Counted from the stretch's first letter, positions 15,888 through 24,793 are shown. The stretch: DNA of 45,235 nucleotides from Ostreiculturibacter nitratireducens (GCF_032670585.1 NZ_JAVQHL010000006.1:1-45235); one strand, 5' to 3'. The notes: generated by a model not told the origin, from the sequence alone. Program-made: numbers and translations.

Positions 15888-17036
15888 ATGCGACGGGGCT
15901 TGATCTTTGGCGGCGCAGCCGTTGTGGCGATCGGGATTGGGGCACTGTTCCTGTCGGAGCGGCCGCTCGTGGTTTCGATCGTCGAGCCGGAGAGCGACAC
16001 TGTGCTGCGGATCTACGGCCTCGGAACAGTCGAGGCCCGGATCCTCAGCAAGGTCGGGTTCGAAGTGGGCGCGATGCTGACCGAGTTGTCGGTCGATGAC
16101 GGAGACGCGGTCGTCCGGGGGCAGGACCTGGCGGCGCTGCATCCCGCCGAGCAGGAGGCGCGGGTCGCCCGAGCCGAGGCGGCGCTCGCGGCAAACGCGG
16201 CGAACCTGGCGAAGGCGGAGGCCGCAGTGTTGCGGGCCCGCGCCGTGCTGGCTCAGCGCGAGGCCGCGAACAGGCGGCAGCAGGATCTGGTCAGGCAGGA
16301 CGTCGCCTCGATCCAGCGCGCCGAAGAGGCGCAGCGGGACGTCGACGTGGCCCGCGCCGACCTCGCGGTCTCCGAGGCGGAGGTGGAAGTGATCCGCGCC
16401 CAGGGGGCCGATGCGGCGGCGGCGCTGAGGCTCGAGAAAACGCTGCTTGCTCATCACAGCCTGACCGCGCCCTACGATGCCCTGGTCGTGGCCCGCCACG
16501 CCGAGGCGGGGGCCGTGGTGAAGGCGGGCGATCCGATCTTCACGCTCATCGATCCAGAGACGATCTGGATTCAAGCCTATGTCGACGAGGAACGCGCAGG
16601 CCAGTTGGCACTTGGCCAGCCGGGCACGATCCGCCTCCGCTCGCGCCCGGGAGATGAATTCCACGGCACCGTCTCCCGGATCGGGCTGGAAAGCGACCGG
16701 GTGAACGAGGAACGCCGGGTCTGGCTGACCTGCGGCGATTGCCCTTCCGAGATGTTCCTGGGCGAGCAGGCCGAGGTGCGGATCACCACCGGCACCCGGG
16801 AGAGAGCGCTCATGGTGCCAGAGGTGGCGATCGCGGGCTTCGACGGCCATCTGGGCAAGGTCTGGACGGTGCAGGACGGGCGGCTGCACGAGGTCGAACT
16901 GACCTTCGGCGCTCGGGATGACCGCGGCCGGGTCGAGGTCACGGGCGGCCTGCCCGACGGCGCCACCGTGGTCGCAGCCCCGCCCAAGGGCGCGGATGAG
17001 GGACGTCTTGCCCGAATGGCAGAGCCCGCATCATGA
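15888..17036 (+). CDS. HlyD/MacA-like periplasmic adaptor
   Basis: A 382-residue membrane-fusion protein with one N-terminal helix (LIFGGAAVVAIGIGALFL), a biotinyl-lipoyl half (VGAMLTELSVDDGDAVVRGQ), an Ala/Arg/Glu-rich alpha-helical hairpin about residues 85-180, the second lipoyl half (HSLTAPYDALVVARHAEAG) and a beta-barrel/membrane-proximal domain. An unusual CGDC motif sits in the barrel region (VWLTCGDCPSEMF). The ATG at 15888 lies four bases after the TetR stop. Its stop overlaps the permease start (ATGA). It would link the inner-membrane ABC transporter to an outer-membrane factor, which is not encoded nearby. Confidence 0.85.
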   Translation: MRRGLIFGGAAVVAIGIGALFLSERPLVVSIVEPESDTVLRIYGLGTVEARILSKVGFEVGAMLTELSVDDGDAVVRGQDLAALHPAEQEARVARAEAALAANAANLAKAEAAVLRARAVLAQREAANRRQQDLVRQDVASIQRAEEAQRDVDVARADLAVSEAEVEVIRAQGADAAAALRLEKTLLAHHSLTAPYDALVVARHAEAGAVVKAGDPIFTLIDPETIWIQAYVDEERAGQLALGQPGTIRLRSRPGDEFHGTVSRIGLESDRVNEERRVWLTCGDCPSEMFLGEQAEVRITTGTRERALMVPEVAIAGFDGHLGKVWTVQDGRLHEVELTFGARDDRGRVEVTGGLPDGATVVAAPPKGADEGRLARMAEPAS

Positions 17037-18166
17037 ACCTCGCGCTCAAGGACATCCGCCACGGGTTGTTCCGCTTCGTGCTGACCTGTTTCGGCCTTGG
17101 CCTCCTGATGACGGTCGTGCTGGCGATGATCGGCATCTACAATGGCCTGGTAGCGGACGCGCTGGCCATCGTGAAGGCCCCGGGCGCCGATGTCTGGGTG
17201 GTCGAATCCGGAACGCAGGGCCCCTTCGCCGAAGCCTCTTCCATTCCGGCGGACACGCGCGACGCGGTGGCACGCATGCCGGGCGTCGCGGCGGTGGGCG
17301 CGATCACCTATCAGACCGTCGAGGCAAGCCACGGGGGCGACACGCCCAGGCTCTACGTCATTGGCCACGAGCCCGGACGCCCGGGCGGGCCAAGGACCAT
17401 CGCAGAGGGACGCGGGATCGGAGCCAGTCACTTCGAGATGGTGGCCGACCGCAAGGCCGGCCTTCGGATCGGTGACACCATCCGTCTCGGGCGCGACAGG
17501 TTCACCGTGGTCGGGCTGGTCGAGGAGGCGATGAATTCGGGCGGCGATCCGGCGGTCTACGTCACGCTCGCAGACGCCATCAAGCTCCAGACCGACCTCG
17601 ACCCGGCGGCGGCGCGGGTGCAGGCCGCGCGCGGCGGCGCCCCGAAGTCAGGAGAGAACGTGGCCGCCGTGATCGCGCGGGTGGAGCCGGGCGCGGACGT
17701 CGAGCTTCTGACCGCAACCGTGCGCCAGTGGAAACACCTCGCGGCGCTGACGCAGGCCGAGCAGGAGAACCTTCTCGTCGCTTCCGTCGTGGACCGTGCC
17801 AGGCGGCAGATCGGCCTTTTCCTCGGAATCCTGCTGTCCGTCAGCGCCGTGGTGATCGCGCTGATCATCTACACGATGACGATGGAGAAGCTGAAGCAGA
17901 TCGCCACGCTGAAACTGATCGGCGCGCCGGACCGCACCATCGTCGGGCTGATCGTGCAGCAGGCGCTGATCCTTGGAGCGTCTGGCTGGGGGATCGGCCT
18001 CGCGCTGATCCTCCTGGTGAAGGACAATTTCCCGCGCCGCGTGTTGCTGGAGCCGTTCAACGCCCTCGTGCTTGCAGGGATCATCGTCGTGGTTTGTCTC
18101 GCCGCGTCCGCCCTCGGAGTGCGCGCGGCCCTGAAGGTCGATCCGGCGACCGCCCTTGGGAGCTGA
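17033..18166 (+). CDS. FtsX/MacB-type ABC transporter permease (DevC-like)
   Basis: A 377-residue protein with a first membrane helix near residues 15-40, a large periplasmic domain (about 45-260, MacB-PCD-like) and three C-terminal helices including the FtsX core (VSAVVIALIIYTMTMEKLKQIATLKLIGAPDRTI). This is the topology of lipoprotein-release and MacB/DevC mechanotransmission permeases. With the adaptor before it and a LolD-like ATPase after it, it forms a DevBCA/MacAB-like exporter with separate subunits. The substrate is unknown. Confidence 0.87.
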   Translation: MNLALKDIRHGLFRFVLTCFGLGLLMTVVLAMIGIYNGLVADALAIVKAPGADVWVVESGTQGPFAEASSIPADTRDAVARMPGVAAVGAITYQTVEASHGGDTPRLYVIGHEPGRPGGPRTIAEGRGIGASHFEMVADRKAGLRIGDTIRLGRDRFTVVGLVEEAMNSGGDPAVYVTLADAIKLQTDLDPAAARVQAARGGAPKSGENVAAVIARVEPGADVELLTATVRQWKHLAALTQAEQENLLVASVVDRARRQIGLFLGILLSVSAVVIALIIYTMTMEKLKQIATLKLIGAPDRTIVGLIVQQALILGASGWGIGLALILLVKDNFPRRVLLEPFNALVLAGIIVVVCLAASALGVRAALKVDPATALGS

Positions 18167-18168
18167 GC

Positions 18169-18861
18169 ATGGCACTGGGTGACCTCCTGATCGACCTGCA
18201 GAGCGTCGCCAAGCACTACGGCGAAGGAGAGACCCGCGTCGACGCGCTGCGTGGGGTGGACCTTCAGGTCAGGGCCGGCGAGGTGATCGCGCTTCTGGGG
18301 CCGTCGGGGTCGGGCAAGACGACGCTGCTGAACATCATCGGCTGCATCCTCGATCCGTCGTCCGGCCGCGTGAAGCTGGAGAATGAACCTGTATTCGACG
18401 GACGCTGGCTCCGCCGTGATCTGCGAAAGCTGCGGCTGGACAAGATCGGCTTCATCTTCCAGGCGCATAACCTGCTGCCCTTCCTCACGGCCGAGGAAAA
18501 CGTCTCGGTGGTCCTCGACCTGGCGGGCTGGCCGTTGGACAAGGGGCAGAAGCGGGCGCTGGAACTCCTCGATTACCTGGAGGTCGCCCATCGATCCCGG
18601 GAAAAACCCGCCCATCTGTCAGGCGGAGAGGCGCAGCGCGTGGCGATCGCCCGGGCGCTGGCGAACCGCCCCCGCATCATCCTGGCGGACGAACCCACGG
18701 CAGCCCTCGACAGCAAGCGCGCGCAGTTGGTGATGGACCTCCTGCGCAAGCTCGCCGAAGAGCAGGAGGCGTGCATCGTCACCGTCACCCATGACGAGAA
18801 GATATTCGACCGTTTCGACCGGCTGATCCATCTGCGCGATGGGCGGCTTCTGGATAGCTGA
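18169..18861 (+). CDS. LolD/MacB-type ABC transporter ATPase
   Basis: A 230-residue ATPase with Walker A GPSGSGKTT (44-52), Q-loop FIFQAHNLLPFLTAEEN, signature LSGGEAQRVAIARAL, Walker B IILADEPTAALD and H-loop TVTHD. The length and the FQ-x-x-NLL region are typical of the LolD/MacB/FtsE group that energises FtsX-type permeases. It starts two bases after the permease stop. Partner of the preceding two gene products. Confidence 0.92.
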   Translation: MALGDLLIDLQSVAKHYGEGETRVDALRGVDLQVRAGEVIALLGPSGSGKTTLLNIIGCILDPSSGRVKLENEPVFDGRWLRRDLRKLRLDKIGFIFQAHNLLPFLTAEENVSVVLDLAGWPLDKGQKRALELLDYLEVAHRSREKPAHLSGGEAQRVAIARALANRPRIILADEPTAALDSKRAQLVMDLLRKLAEEQEACIVTVTHDEKIFDRFDRLIHLRDGRLLDS

Positions 18862-18870
18862 GAGGAACCC

Positions 18871-19242
18871 ATGACACCTGCAACATCGCGTTCAATGAAG
18901 ATCGCCGCCATCGTGGCGATTGTGTTCGGAGCCCTGACGGTCGTTTCGGGCGGCCGCGCCCTGTTCGGAGGGGCCGACATGGGCGATGTCGTGCCCTTCG
19001 TGCTGTGGTTCAACTTTGGCGCGGGCTTTGCCTATGTGCTGGCGGGGTTTGGCCTCTGGCGCGGAGCGGCATGGGGGCGAGTTCTGTCGCTGGGCATCCT
19101 GCTGGCCACCGCGGCCGTGTTCCTTGCCTTCCTCTGGCACGTCCTGCAGGGCGGTGCCTACGAGTTGCGGACGATGGGCGCCATGATCCTGCGCACCGCG
19201 GTCTGGACGGCCATTGCCGTCATAGCCTTGCGCGCGGCCTGA
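18871..19242 (+). CDS. small four-helix membrane protein
   Basis: A 123-residue protein with four predicted membrane helices (about residues 9-28, 40-62, 67-90 and 100-121) and short loops. AGAGGAA precedes its ATG by a few bases, and it lies nine bases after the ATPase gene, so it probably belongs to the exporter operon. I do not recognise a named family. It may be an accessory subunit, or simply a co-transcribed membrane protein. Confidence 0.7.
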   Translation: MTPATSRSMKIAAIVAIVFGALTVVSGGRALFGGADMGDVVPFVLWFNFGAGFAYVLAGFGLWRGAAWGRVLSLGILLATAAVFLAFLWHVLQGGAYELRTMGAMILRTAVWTAIAVIALRAA

Positions 19243-19456
19243 CCCGCGAACCACCGGCGGGTTCATGCCTCTCCGCCGCTCAGCAGGACCGCTTCGACTA
19301 CCGACCGATCCTGCGAAACCGTCCTACTGACTGCCGAAGTCTGTTTGTGACTCCTTCGGACCCGTCTCTCTTTCGGGGCGTTTCCTGGTCCTGCGACAGG
19401 CTCAGCAGGCATCCATCAGGGAGGACCGCTTTTCATTGGGGCCATCGATTATCGCC

Positions 19457-20128
19457 TCACGTCCCACTCTGCTGCCGGGCGTAAGCGTAGAACGCCGCCA
19501 CCTCCTGCGGCCGCGGTTTCACGCCGGTGAAGGCATGGAGATAGCCTTCGACCCGCTCCAGCCGCTCCTCCAGCGGTTCGGCGAGATCGAGCGCGTAGTA
19601 GCCGATCTGCTGGTAATACAGAACCCGGGCGCGAACCTCGGCCTCGTAGGGGTCGTATCCGAACCGCTCGAACATCGCGGTGATCGCACGGGTGCGGGCC
19701 GCGTCGCTGCGGTCGATCACGCGGCGCACCGAACCGTCGCGGCGCGCCCATTCGCGCACTGCGAAGTCGAGCTGATAGTTGAAGCCGTCGGGCGCGATGA
19801 AGCACCGGAACAGGTTGCAGACGGCGGCGGTGATCGTATCCGCGGGCATGGTGCAGTGCTTCAGCAGAATGCCGGTGTTCGTCGCCTCCCAATCGGCGAG
19901 CAACTGTTCGAGCAGATCCTTGCGGCTCTTGAAGTACCAGTAGAAGCTGGAGCGGGAAACGCCGAGGCGGGTGCCGATCGTGAGAACCTTGACTTCGGAC
20001 ACACCGTCACTGACCAGCAGGTCCCGCGCGACATTGAGCCAATCCTCGCGGGTGGCCTTGACGTTGCCCGAAAGAGAGTCAGCGGAGTGCTCTGCGGCCG
20101 GCGCGACCGGTTTGACCTTGTCCGTCAT
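19457..20128 (-). CDS. TetR-family regulator at the end of the methylamine operon
   Basis: A 223-residue protein. After a disordered N-terminus the helix-turn-helix reads KVLTIGTRLGVSRSSFYWYFKSRKDLLEQLL, a textbook TetR DNA-binding domain, followed by a helical ligand domain. The ATG overlaps the TGA of the upstream 66-codon gene (ATGA), and GGAAGG lies upstream. It is the last gene of the flavoprotein/MttB operon, so it likely controls this operon. The inverted repeat at 24361-24378 is the best candidate operator. Confidence 0.88.
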   Translation of the reverse strand: MTDKVKPVAPAAEHSADSLSGNVKATREDWLNVARDLLVSDGVSEVKVLTIGTRLGVSRSSFYWYFKSRKDLLEQLLADWEATNTGILLKHCTMPADTITAAVCNLFRCFIAPDGFNYQLDFAVREWARRDGSVRRVIDRSDAARTRAITAMFERFGYDPYEAEVRARVLYYQQIGYYALDLAEPLEERLERVEGYLHAFTGVKPRPQEVAAFYAYARQQSGT

Positions 20129-20325
20129 TGCTGTTTGCCTTCCAGGGTCTTCCGCAGCCTGCGGGCCACGACATCGGACCGGCGCGGCGACAGCGAAAGG
20201 TGGCGAAGCCGGGAAGTTCCGCGGAAACGCCCCTTCCAGGCGAGATCGGCAACCGACTTGCGCAAAGATGGCGCGGCGATGCGATGGGCCGTTGCCGTGG
20301 GACCGAAGCTCGGACGGACGATCAT
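20125..20325 (-). CDS. 66-residue highly basic protein of unknown function
   Basis: The protein starts MIVRPSFGPTATAHR and ends LRKTLEGKQQ. It contains about 12 Arg and 4 Lys against only 3 acidic residues, without a membrane segment or signal peptide. Three things support a real gene: a near-perfect ribosome site (GGAGGTG, four bases before the ATG); a position 19 bases after the mttB stop; and an ATGA overlap with the following TetR start. I do not recognise the family. The basic character suggests nucleic-acid or anionic-partner binding. No function can be assigned. Confidence 0.65.
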   Translation of the reverse strand: MIVRPSFGPTATAHRIAAPSLRKSVADLAWKGRFRGTSRLRHLSLSPRRSDVVARRLRKTLEGKQQ

Positions 20326-20344
20326 GGACACCTCCGAAGGCCAG

Positions 20345-21898
20345 TCAGCTGTCCGGCGGTGCGCCGCCTTCGGCACTGCGCCGGGCGATGAATTCGTCGA
20401 GAGCGGCGACGCGGTCGGGCTGCACGGAGGCCGGCGGCTGATGCTCGTCGACGACACGCTGCCAGATGCCGGTCGCGCGCTCCGACGCGTCGAGCGCCCC
20501 GCGCTCGGTCCAGGTGCCGAAGTTCGACCAGTCGGCGACGACCGGTTCGTAGAAGGCGGAAGAATACCGCTCCATCGTATGGGCGCAGCCGAAGAAGTGG
20601 CCGCCGGGCTGGACTTCGGCCAGCGCGTCGAAGGCGATCTCGGCGTCCTCGGCGGGTGTCTCGGCGCAGAGTTCGGCGAAGATCTGGACCATCTCCATGT
20701 CGGTCATGAACTTTTCGTAGGAGACCGTCAGCCCGCCCTCGATCCAGCCCGCGGCGTGGATCACGACCGTGGCCCCGGCGAGCACGGCGCCCCAGGTGCT
20801 CATCTGCGTTTCGTGTGCCGCCTGCGCGTCGTTGATGTTGGCGGCGCAGCCCGCGGCATTGCGCCAGGGCAGGCCGAGAAGGCGGGCGAGCTGGCCCGAG
20901 CCTAGGCTCGCCTTGACCTGCTCGGGCGTGCCGAAGGCGGGCGCGCCCGATTTCATGTCGACGTTCGAGGCGAAGGCCCCGTACAGCACCGGCGCGCCGG
21001 GCCGGGCGAGCTGGGTCAGCGTGATCCCCGCGAGCGCCTCGGCATGACTGAGCGTCAGCGCGCCCGCGACCGTGACCGGCGCCATCGCCCCCATCAGGCA
21101 GAAGGGCGTCACGATCGAGGGCTGGCCGGCCCGCGCGAAGTCGGTCAACCCCTGCGCCATCGGCACGTCGATCTGGCGGGGCGAGTTGGTGTTGATGATC
21201 GTGTAGCAGTGCGGCGCGGCCCGGAACTCGTCCTCCGACAAACCGCGCACGATGCGCAGCATCTCGAAGCAGTCCGCCACCTGCTGCGTTCCGCGCGAGA
21301 ATATGAAGGGGATCTTGTCCGACAGCGTCAGCTGCGCGCGGGTGAAGGCATAGTGGCGGACAGCGGCGTCCACGTCCTGCGGCTCCACGCCCGGGCTCAG
21401 CATCTGGATCGCGTCGAAATGCTGAACCATCTTCGTGAGTTCGATCACGTCACGGAGCTTGCCCGGCCGGCGGCCGCGCAAATGGTCCGTAACGTTCGGC
21501 GCGCCGGCGCCCGACTGGAAACTGAGGGTACCGAGTTCCATCAGAAGGTCGCGCTTGGGAACAGCGCCATGCAGCGTGAAGGACCGGGGTGCGGAAGTCA
21601 GCGCGGCCTCGACGATGTCGCGGCCGATGAAGACCATCCGGCTGCCCTCGTCGATCCGTGCTCCCGCCGCCTTGTAGAGCGCGCGAGCCTCGGGAAGCAG
21701 GACCTTGATGCCGAGTTCCTCCAGCACCCGAAGCGCGGTGTCGTGGATCGCGGCAACCCGGTCGTCGGTGAAGACCGGGACGGGCGGGAACGGATTGCGC
21801 AGACTGTGGTAGTTCACCGGCCGCGCGGGAGCGTCTCCGGCCGGGGCCCCGCCCCGTCGGCGGCGCGTGCGGACGCCCGTCTCGTTCTGCATAGTCAT
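20345..21898 (-). CDS. trimethylamine methyltransferase (MttB) family protein, non-pyrrolysine type
   Basis: A 517-residue MttB-superfamily TIM barrel; the N-terminus carries RRRRGG before the conserved NPFPPVPVFTDDRVAAIHDTA. The frame is open throughout, with no in-frame amber codon where archaeal MttB has pyrrolysine, so it belongs to the Pyl-less class (MtgB-like), which methylates a corrinoid protein from quaternary amines such as glycine betaine, proline betaine, carnitine or gamma-butyrobetaine. The start overlaps the end of the flavoprotein gene by four bases. No corrinoid (MttC-like) gene is visible in the window, so the partner must be encoded elsewhere. The substrate is unknown. Confidence 0.85.
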   Translation of the reverse strand: MTMQNETGVRTRRRRGGAPAGDAPARPVNYHSLRNPFPPVPVFTDDRVAAIHDTALRVLEELGIKVLLPEARALYKAAGARIDEGSRMVFIGRDIVEAALTSAPRSFTLHGAVPKRDLLMELGTLSFQSGAGAPNVTDHLRGRRPGKLRDVIELTKMVQHFDAIQMLSPGVEPQDVDAAVRHYAFTRAQLTLSDKIPFIFSRGTQQVADCFEMLRIVRGLSEDEFRAAPHCYTIINTNSPRQIDVPMAQGLTDFARAGQPSIVTPFCLMGAMAPVTVAGALTLSHAEALAGITLTQLARPGAPVLYGAFASNVDMKSGAPAFGTPEQVKASLGSGQLARLLGLPWRNAAGCAANINDAQAAHETQMSTWGAVLAGATVVIHAAGWIEGGLTVSYEKFMTDMEMVQIFAELCAETPAEDAEIAFDALAEVQPGGHFFGCAHTMERYSSAFYEPVVADWSNFGTWTERGALDASERATGIWQRVVDEHQPPASVQPDRVAALDEFIARRSAEGGAPPDS

Positions 21899-24303
21899 CC
21901 GCGCATCGCCTTTCCTTCCGGGTCATAGGGGGATGGCGCGATGACCGCCGCCCTGCGCTCCTGTCCGACGACATGGACGGTGAGTTCCGTGCCCACAGAA
22001 GCAACGCCGCGATCGACCATCGCCATGGCGAGCGACTTGCCCACCGTGTGCCCGTATCCGCCTGAAGTGACGAAGCCCACCCGCTTGCCGTCCTTCCAGA
22101 TCGGCTCGTACCCGCTCGCATCGGCGTCCGTCGCAGCGACGTCGAGCGTCACGAGCACCTGATCCGGCCCGCCGCCGTCTCGTTCCTTCAGCGCAGCCTT
22201 CCGGCCCACGAATCCGCCCTTGTCCCAGGCGATCCAGCGGTCCATTCCGGTCTGACCGGGCGTATAGCCCTGGGTGAATTCGCGCGACCAGATGCCGAAA
22301 CTCTTTTCCAGCCTGAGGCTCAGGAGCGCGTTGAAGCCGTACTCGCGGATTCCGGACCCCTCGCCTGCTTCCAGCAACGCCCGGCGCAGCGCGATGTGTT
22401 CGGCGGCGGAGCAGTGGATCTCGTAGCCGAGTTCGCCCGCGACCGAGAGTCGGCCAACCTTCGCGCGGATCAGGCCGATGTCGTAGGTCCCGCAGCCCAT
22501 GAAGGGCAGATCGCCGATCGGACCGTCAGTCAGCTTTTCCATCACCTTGCGGGAATTCGGGCCGGCGAGGCTGAAACCGACCACGGCGTCGGAGATGTCG
22601 CGGAGGTCCACGCCATCCATCATGTGGTCATGGAACCAGCGCATATGCCACTCGCGCAGGTAGTAGCTGCCCATGATCCACCAGGTGCCATCGCCCCAGT
22701 TGAAGACCGTCAGGTCGCCCTTGAGGCGACCGGTCTCGCTCAGCATCGGGGCCAGCCGGGCGCGGCCCGGCGCCGGCAGCTTCGAGGCCATGACATGGTC
22801 GAGCCATGCCTCGGCCCCGGGCCCCGACACCTCAAAGCGCGAGAAGCCCGAGATATCCAGAAGCCCCACCGCCTCGCGCACGGCCCTGCATTCCTCGGCC
22901 ACGATGCCGAAGGCATTCGAACGCTTGAGCGTCGGCTTTTCCACAAAATCCGGCGAGGGCGCGAAGTAAAGAGGGACTTCCAGCCCGAAACTCACGCCCC
23001 AGCGGCAGCCGGCCCCGGTCATCGCATCGTGCGCGGGCGCCATCTTCAAAGGCCGTCCGGCGGGGAGCTGTTCGTTCGGATAGGTCATCACGAAACGGCG
23101 GGTGTAGAACTGCCCCGTCGTCTCCTTGATGTACTGCCTGTTCTCGGCAAACGGGCCATAGCGGGCGACGTCCATGCCGAAGACGTCAGCCTCCGGCTCG
23201 CCATGGATCATCCATTCGGCAAGCGACTTGCCCACGCCGCCGCCCTGGAGGAAGCCCGCCATGACCGCGCAGGCGCACCAATAGCCGCGCTTGCCGCGCA
23301 CCGGCCCGACGAGCGGGTTGCCGTCGGGCGAGAAGGTGAAGGCACCATTGACCCAGTTGCGGACGCCCGCCCTCTGCAGCACCGGGTAACGTTCGAACCC
23401 GAGTGTCAGTTCCCTCGCGATCCGATCCGGTTCCTCCTGCAGAAGCTCGATGCCGTAGTTCCACGGCGCCCCGTCCATCATCCAGTGCTTGTGGTCGATC
23501 TCGTAGATGCCAAGCAACATCCCCTTCTGGTCCTGCCGCATGTAGGTGAAGCCCTCGAGATCGACGACGAGCGGCAATTCGCGGTCGAGCGCGGCAACCT
23601 CCGGGATCGTCTCGGTCAGAAGGTAGTGATGCGCGAGCGGCGAGACTGGCAGTTCGATCCCCGCCATGCGGCCGACCTGCTTGGCCCAGAGACCGGCGGC
23701 GTTGACCACGTGTTCGCAGGTGATCGTGCCCTTTTCGGTCACGACCCGCCAGCCGTCGTCCGTCTGGTGCAGTTCCAGCACACGGTTGTGCTCGATGATC
23801 TCGGCGCCGTTCTTCCTGGCCGCCCCGGCATAGGCGTGCACCGTGCCGGTCGTATCGACATAGCCTTCGCGTTCCGCCCACATTCCGCCGAGGATGCCCT
23901 CCGTCGACATGACGGGGCAGAGCTTGCCCGCCTCCTCGGCCGAAATCAGGTGCACGTCCTCGATCCCGATCGACTGGAAGATGCGGTAGGCCGATTGCAG
24001 CCATTCCCAGCGGTCGGGGGTGCCCGCGAGCGTCATGCCGCCCGTCATATGCATGCCGACCGACTGGCCCGACTCCTTCTCGATCTGCGACAGAAGGTCG
24101 ATCGTATAGGCCTGGAGCGCCGCGATGTTGGGATCGGCGTTCAGCGCGTGAAAACCGCCTGCGGCGTGCCAGCTCGAACCCGCAGTCAGGACCGACCGCT
24201 CGATCAGGCAGACGTCCGACCAGCCGAACTTGGCCAGATGATAGAGAACCGAGCAGCCGACCACGCCACCGCCGATCACCACGACACGGTAATGAGATTT
24301 CAC
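21895..24303 (-). CDS. dimethylglycine/sarcosine dehydrogenase-like flavoprotein with GcvT domain
   Basis: About 802 residues: an N-terminal DAO-type FAD domain (YRVVVIGGGVVGCSVLYHLA; SSWHAAGG, whose His matches the covalent-FAD His of dimethylglycine dehydrogenase) and a C-terminal GcvT/aminomethyltransferase-like half that binds tetrahydrofolate. The family oxidatively demethylates dimethylglycine or sarcosine and hands the C1 unit to folate. I prefer the GTG at 24303, seven bases after GGAGG; a GTG at 24309 is in frame but abuts the ribosome site. First gene of the operon with mttB, the basic protein and TetR. A two-step demethylation, MttB then this enzyme, is inferred. Confidence 0.87.
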   Translation of the reverse strand: MKSHYRVVVIGGGVVGCSVLYHLAKFGWSDVCLIERSVLTAGSSWHAAGGFHALNADPNIAALQAYTIDLLSQIEKESGQSVGMHMTGGMTLAGTPDRWEWLQSAYRIFQSIGIEDVHLISAEEAGKLCPVMSTEGILGGMWAEREGYVDTTGTVHAYAGAARKNGAEIIEHNRVLELHQTDDGWRVVTEKGTITCEHVVNAAGLWAKQVGRMAGIELPVSPLAHHYLLTETIPEVAALDRELPLVVDLEGFTYMRQDQKGMLLGIYEIDHKHWMMDGAPWNYGIELLQEEPDRIARELTLGFERYPVLQRAGVRNWVNGAFTFSPDGNPLVGPVRGKRGYWCACAVMAGFLQGGGVGKSLAEWMIHGEPEADVFGMDVARYGPFAENRQYIKETTGQFYTRRFVMTYPNEQLPAGRPLKMAPAHDAMTGAGCRWGVSFGLEVPLYFAPSPDFVEKPTLKRSNAFGIVAEECRAVREAVGLLDISGFSRFEVSGPGAEAWLDHVMASKLPAPGRARLAPMLSETGRLKGDLTVFNWGDGTWWIMGSYYLREWHMRWFHDHMMDGVDLRDISDAVVGFSLAGPNSRKVMEKLTDGPIGDLPFMGCGTYDIGLIRAKVGRLSVAGELGYEIHCSAAEHIALRRALLEAGEGSGIREYGFNALLSLRLEKSFGIWSREFTQGYTPGQTGMDRWIAWDKGGFVGRKAALKERDGGGPDQVLVTLDVAATDADASGYEPIWKDGKRVGFVTSGGYGHTVGKSLAMAMVDRGVASVGTELTVHVVGQERRAAVIAPSPYDPEGKAMRG

Positions 24304-24360
24304 GTCCACACCTCCCGCAACGGATTTTCGTCAAAAGCTACATATTGGCCGTCGGGACGT

Positions 24361-24378
24361 CTAGACAGTTTTGTCCAG
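24361..24378. promoter_or_regulatory. TetR-like inverted repeat upstream of the flavoprotein/mttB operon
   Basis: CTAGACA and TGTCCAG flank a GTTT spacer (one mismatch between the arms). The repeat lies about 57 bases upstream of the first gene of the operon that ends with a TetR gene, in a locally AT-richer patch. It is the most likely operator for that TetR. Confidence 0.55.
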
Positions 24379-24793
24379 TCGCCGGCAAGCTGCCGCCTGA
24401 ACCGGTCGCGGTGCATCCGGATCTCTTCGGCATCTACCGTCAGAAGGTGAAGGCGCTGTCCCGGTCGTTCGATCGGGACGACACGCTCCGAAGCGGTGGA
24501 TACCCGCTGCGGCATGACCGGGAAGGTCTTCGATTACCCCAACACAAACGGCAACCCCCCGGAGTTTCACGTCAACTCGGGGCGATGCTGCCGCTGCGCG
24601 GCGGGGTTCATTTGGCCGCGTATCGGTCTGGATCAGGACAGGCCCATCGGCGGTGGCCGCTCGCGAACGTGCCGAAACGGTCCGCGTCAATCGCCTCGCG
24701 CGCCGTCGGCGCGATGCCAAGCCGGGCAAGGGGCGGAAGCGATCGCCGCCGCCTTGCCTTGCATCGCGCCAGACACGACCCTTACGAGCAGGG
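24379..24793. other. intergenic stretch between dabA and the flavoprotein operon
   Basis: About 415 bases (484 counting the operator and leader to its left) with no convincing gene. Open frames here lack ribosome sites and recognisable protein features. The leftmost part carries the promoter of the minus-strand flavoprotein operon; the rest must contain the end of the dabBA transcript, but I see no clear intrinsic terminator. Confidence 0.4.

Noticed and set aside
20345..21898. Possible pyrrolysine-containing MttB
   Set aside because: The frame is open end to end with no in-frame amber codon, and no pyl genes are seen in the window.
22396..24450. 684-codon plus-strand frame opposite the flavoprotein gene
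   Set aside because: Shadow of the DMGDH-like gene with no recognisable domains.
24300..24515. 71-codon minus-strand frame upstream of the flavoprotein gene
   Set aside because: It crosses the candidate operator/promoter, overlaps the flavoprotein start and shows no protein family features.
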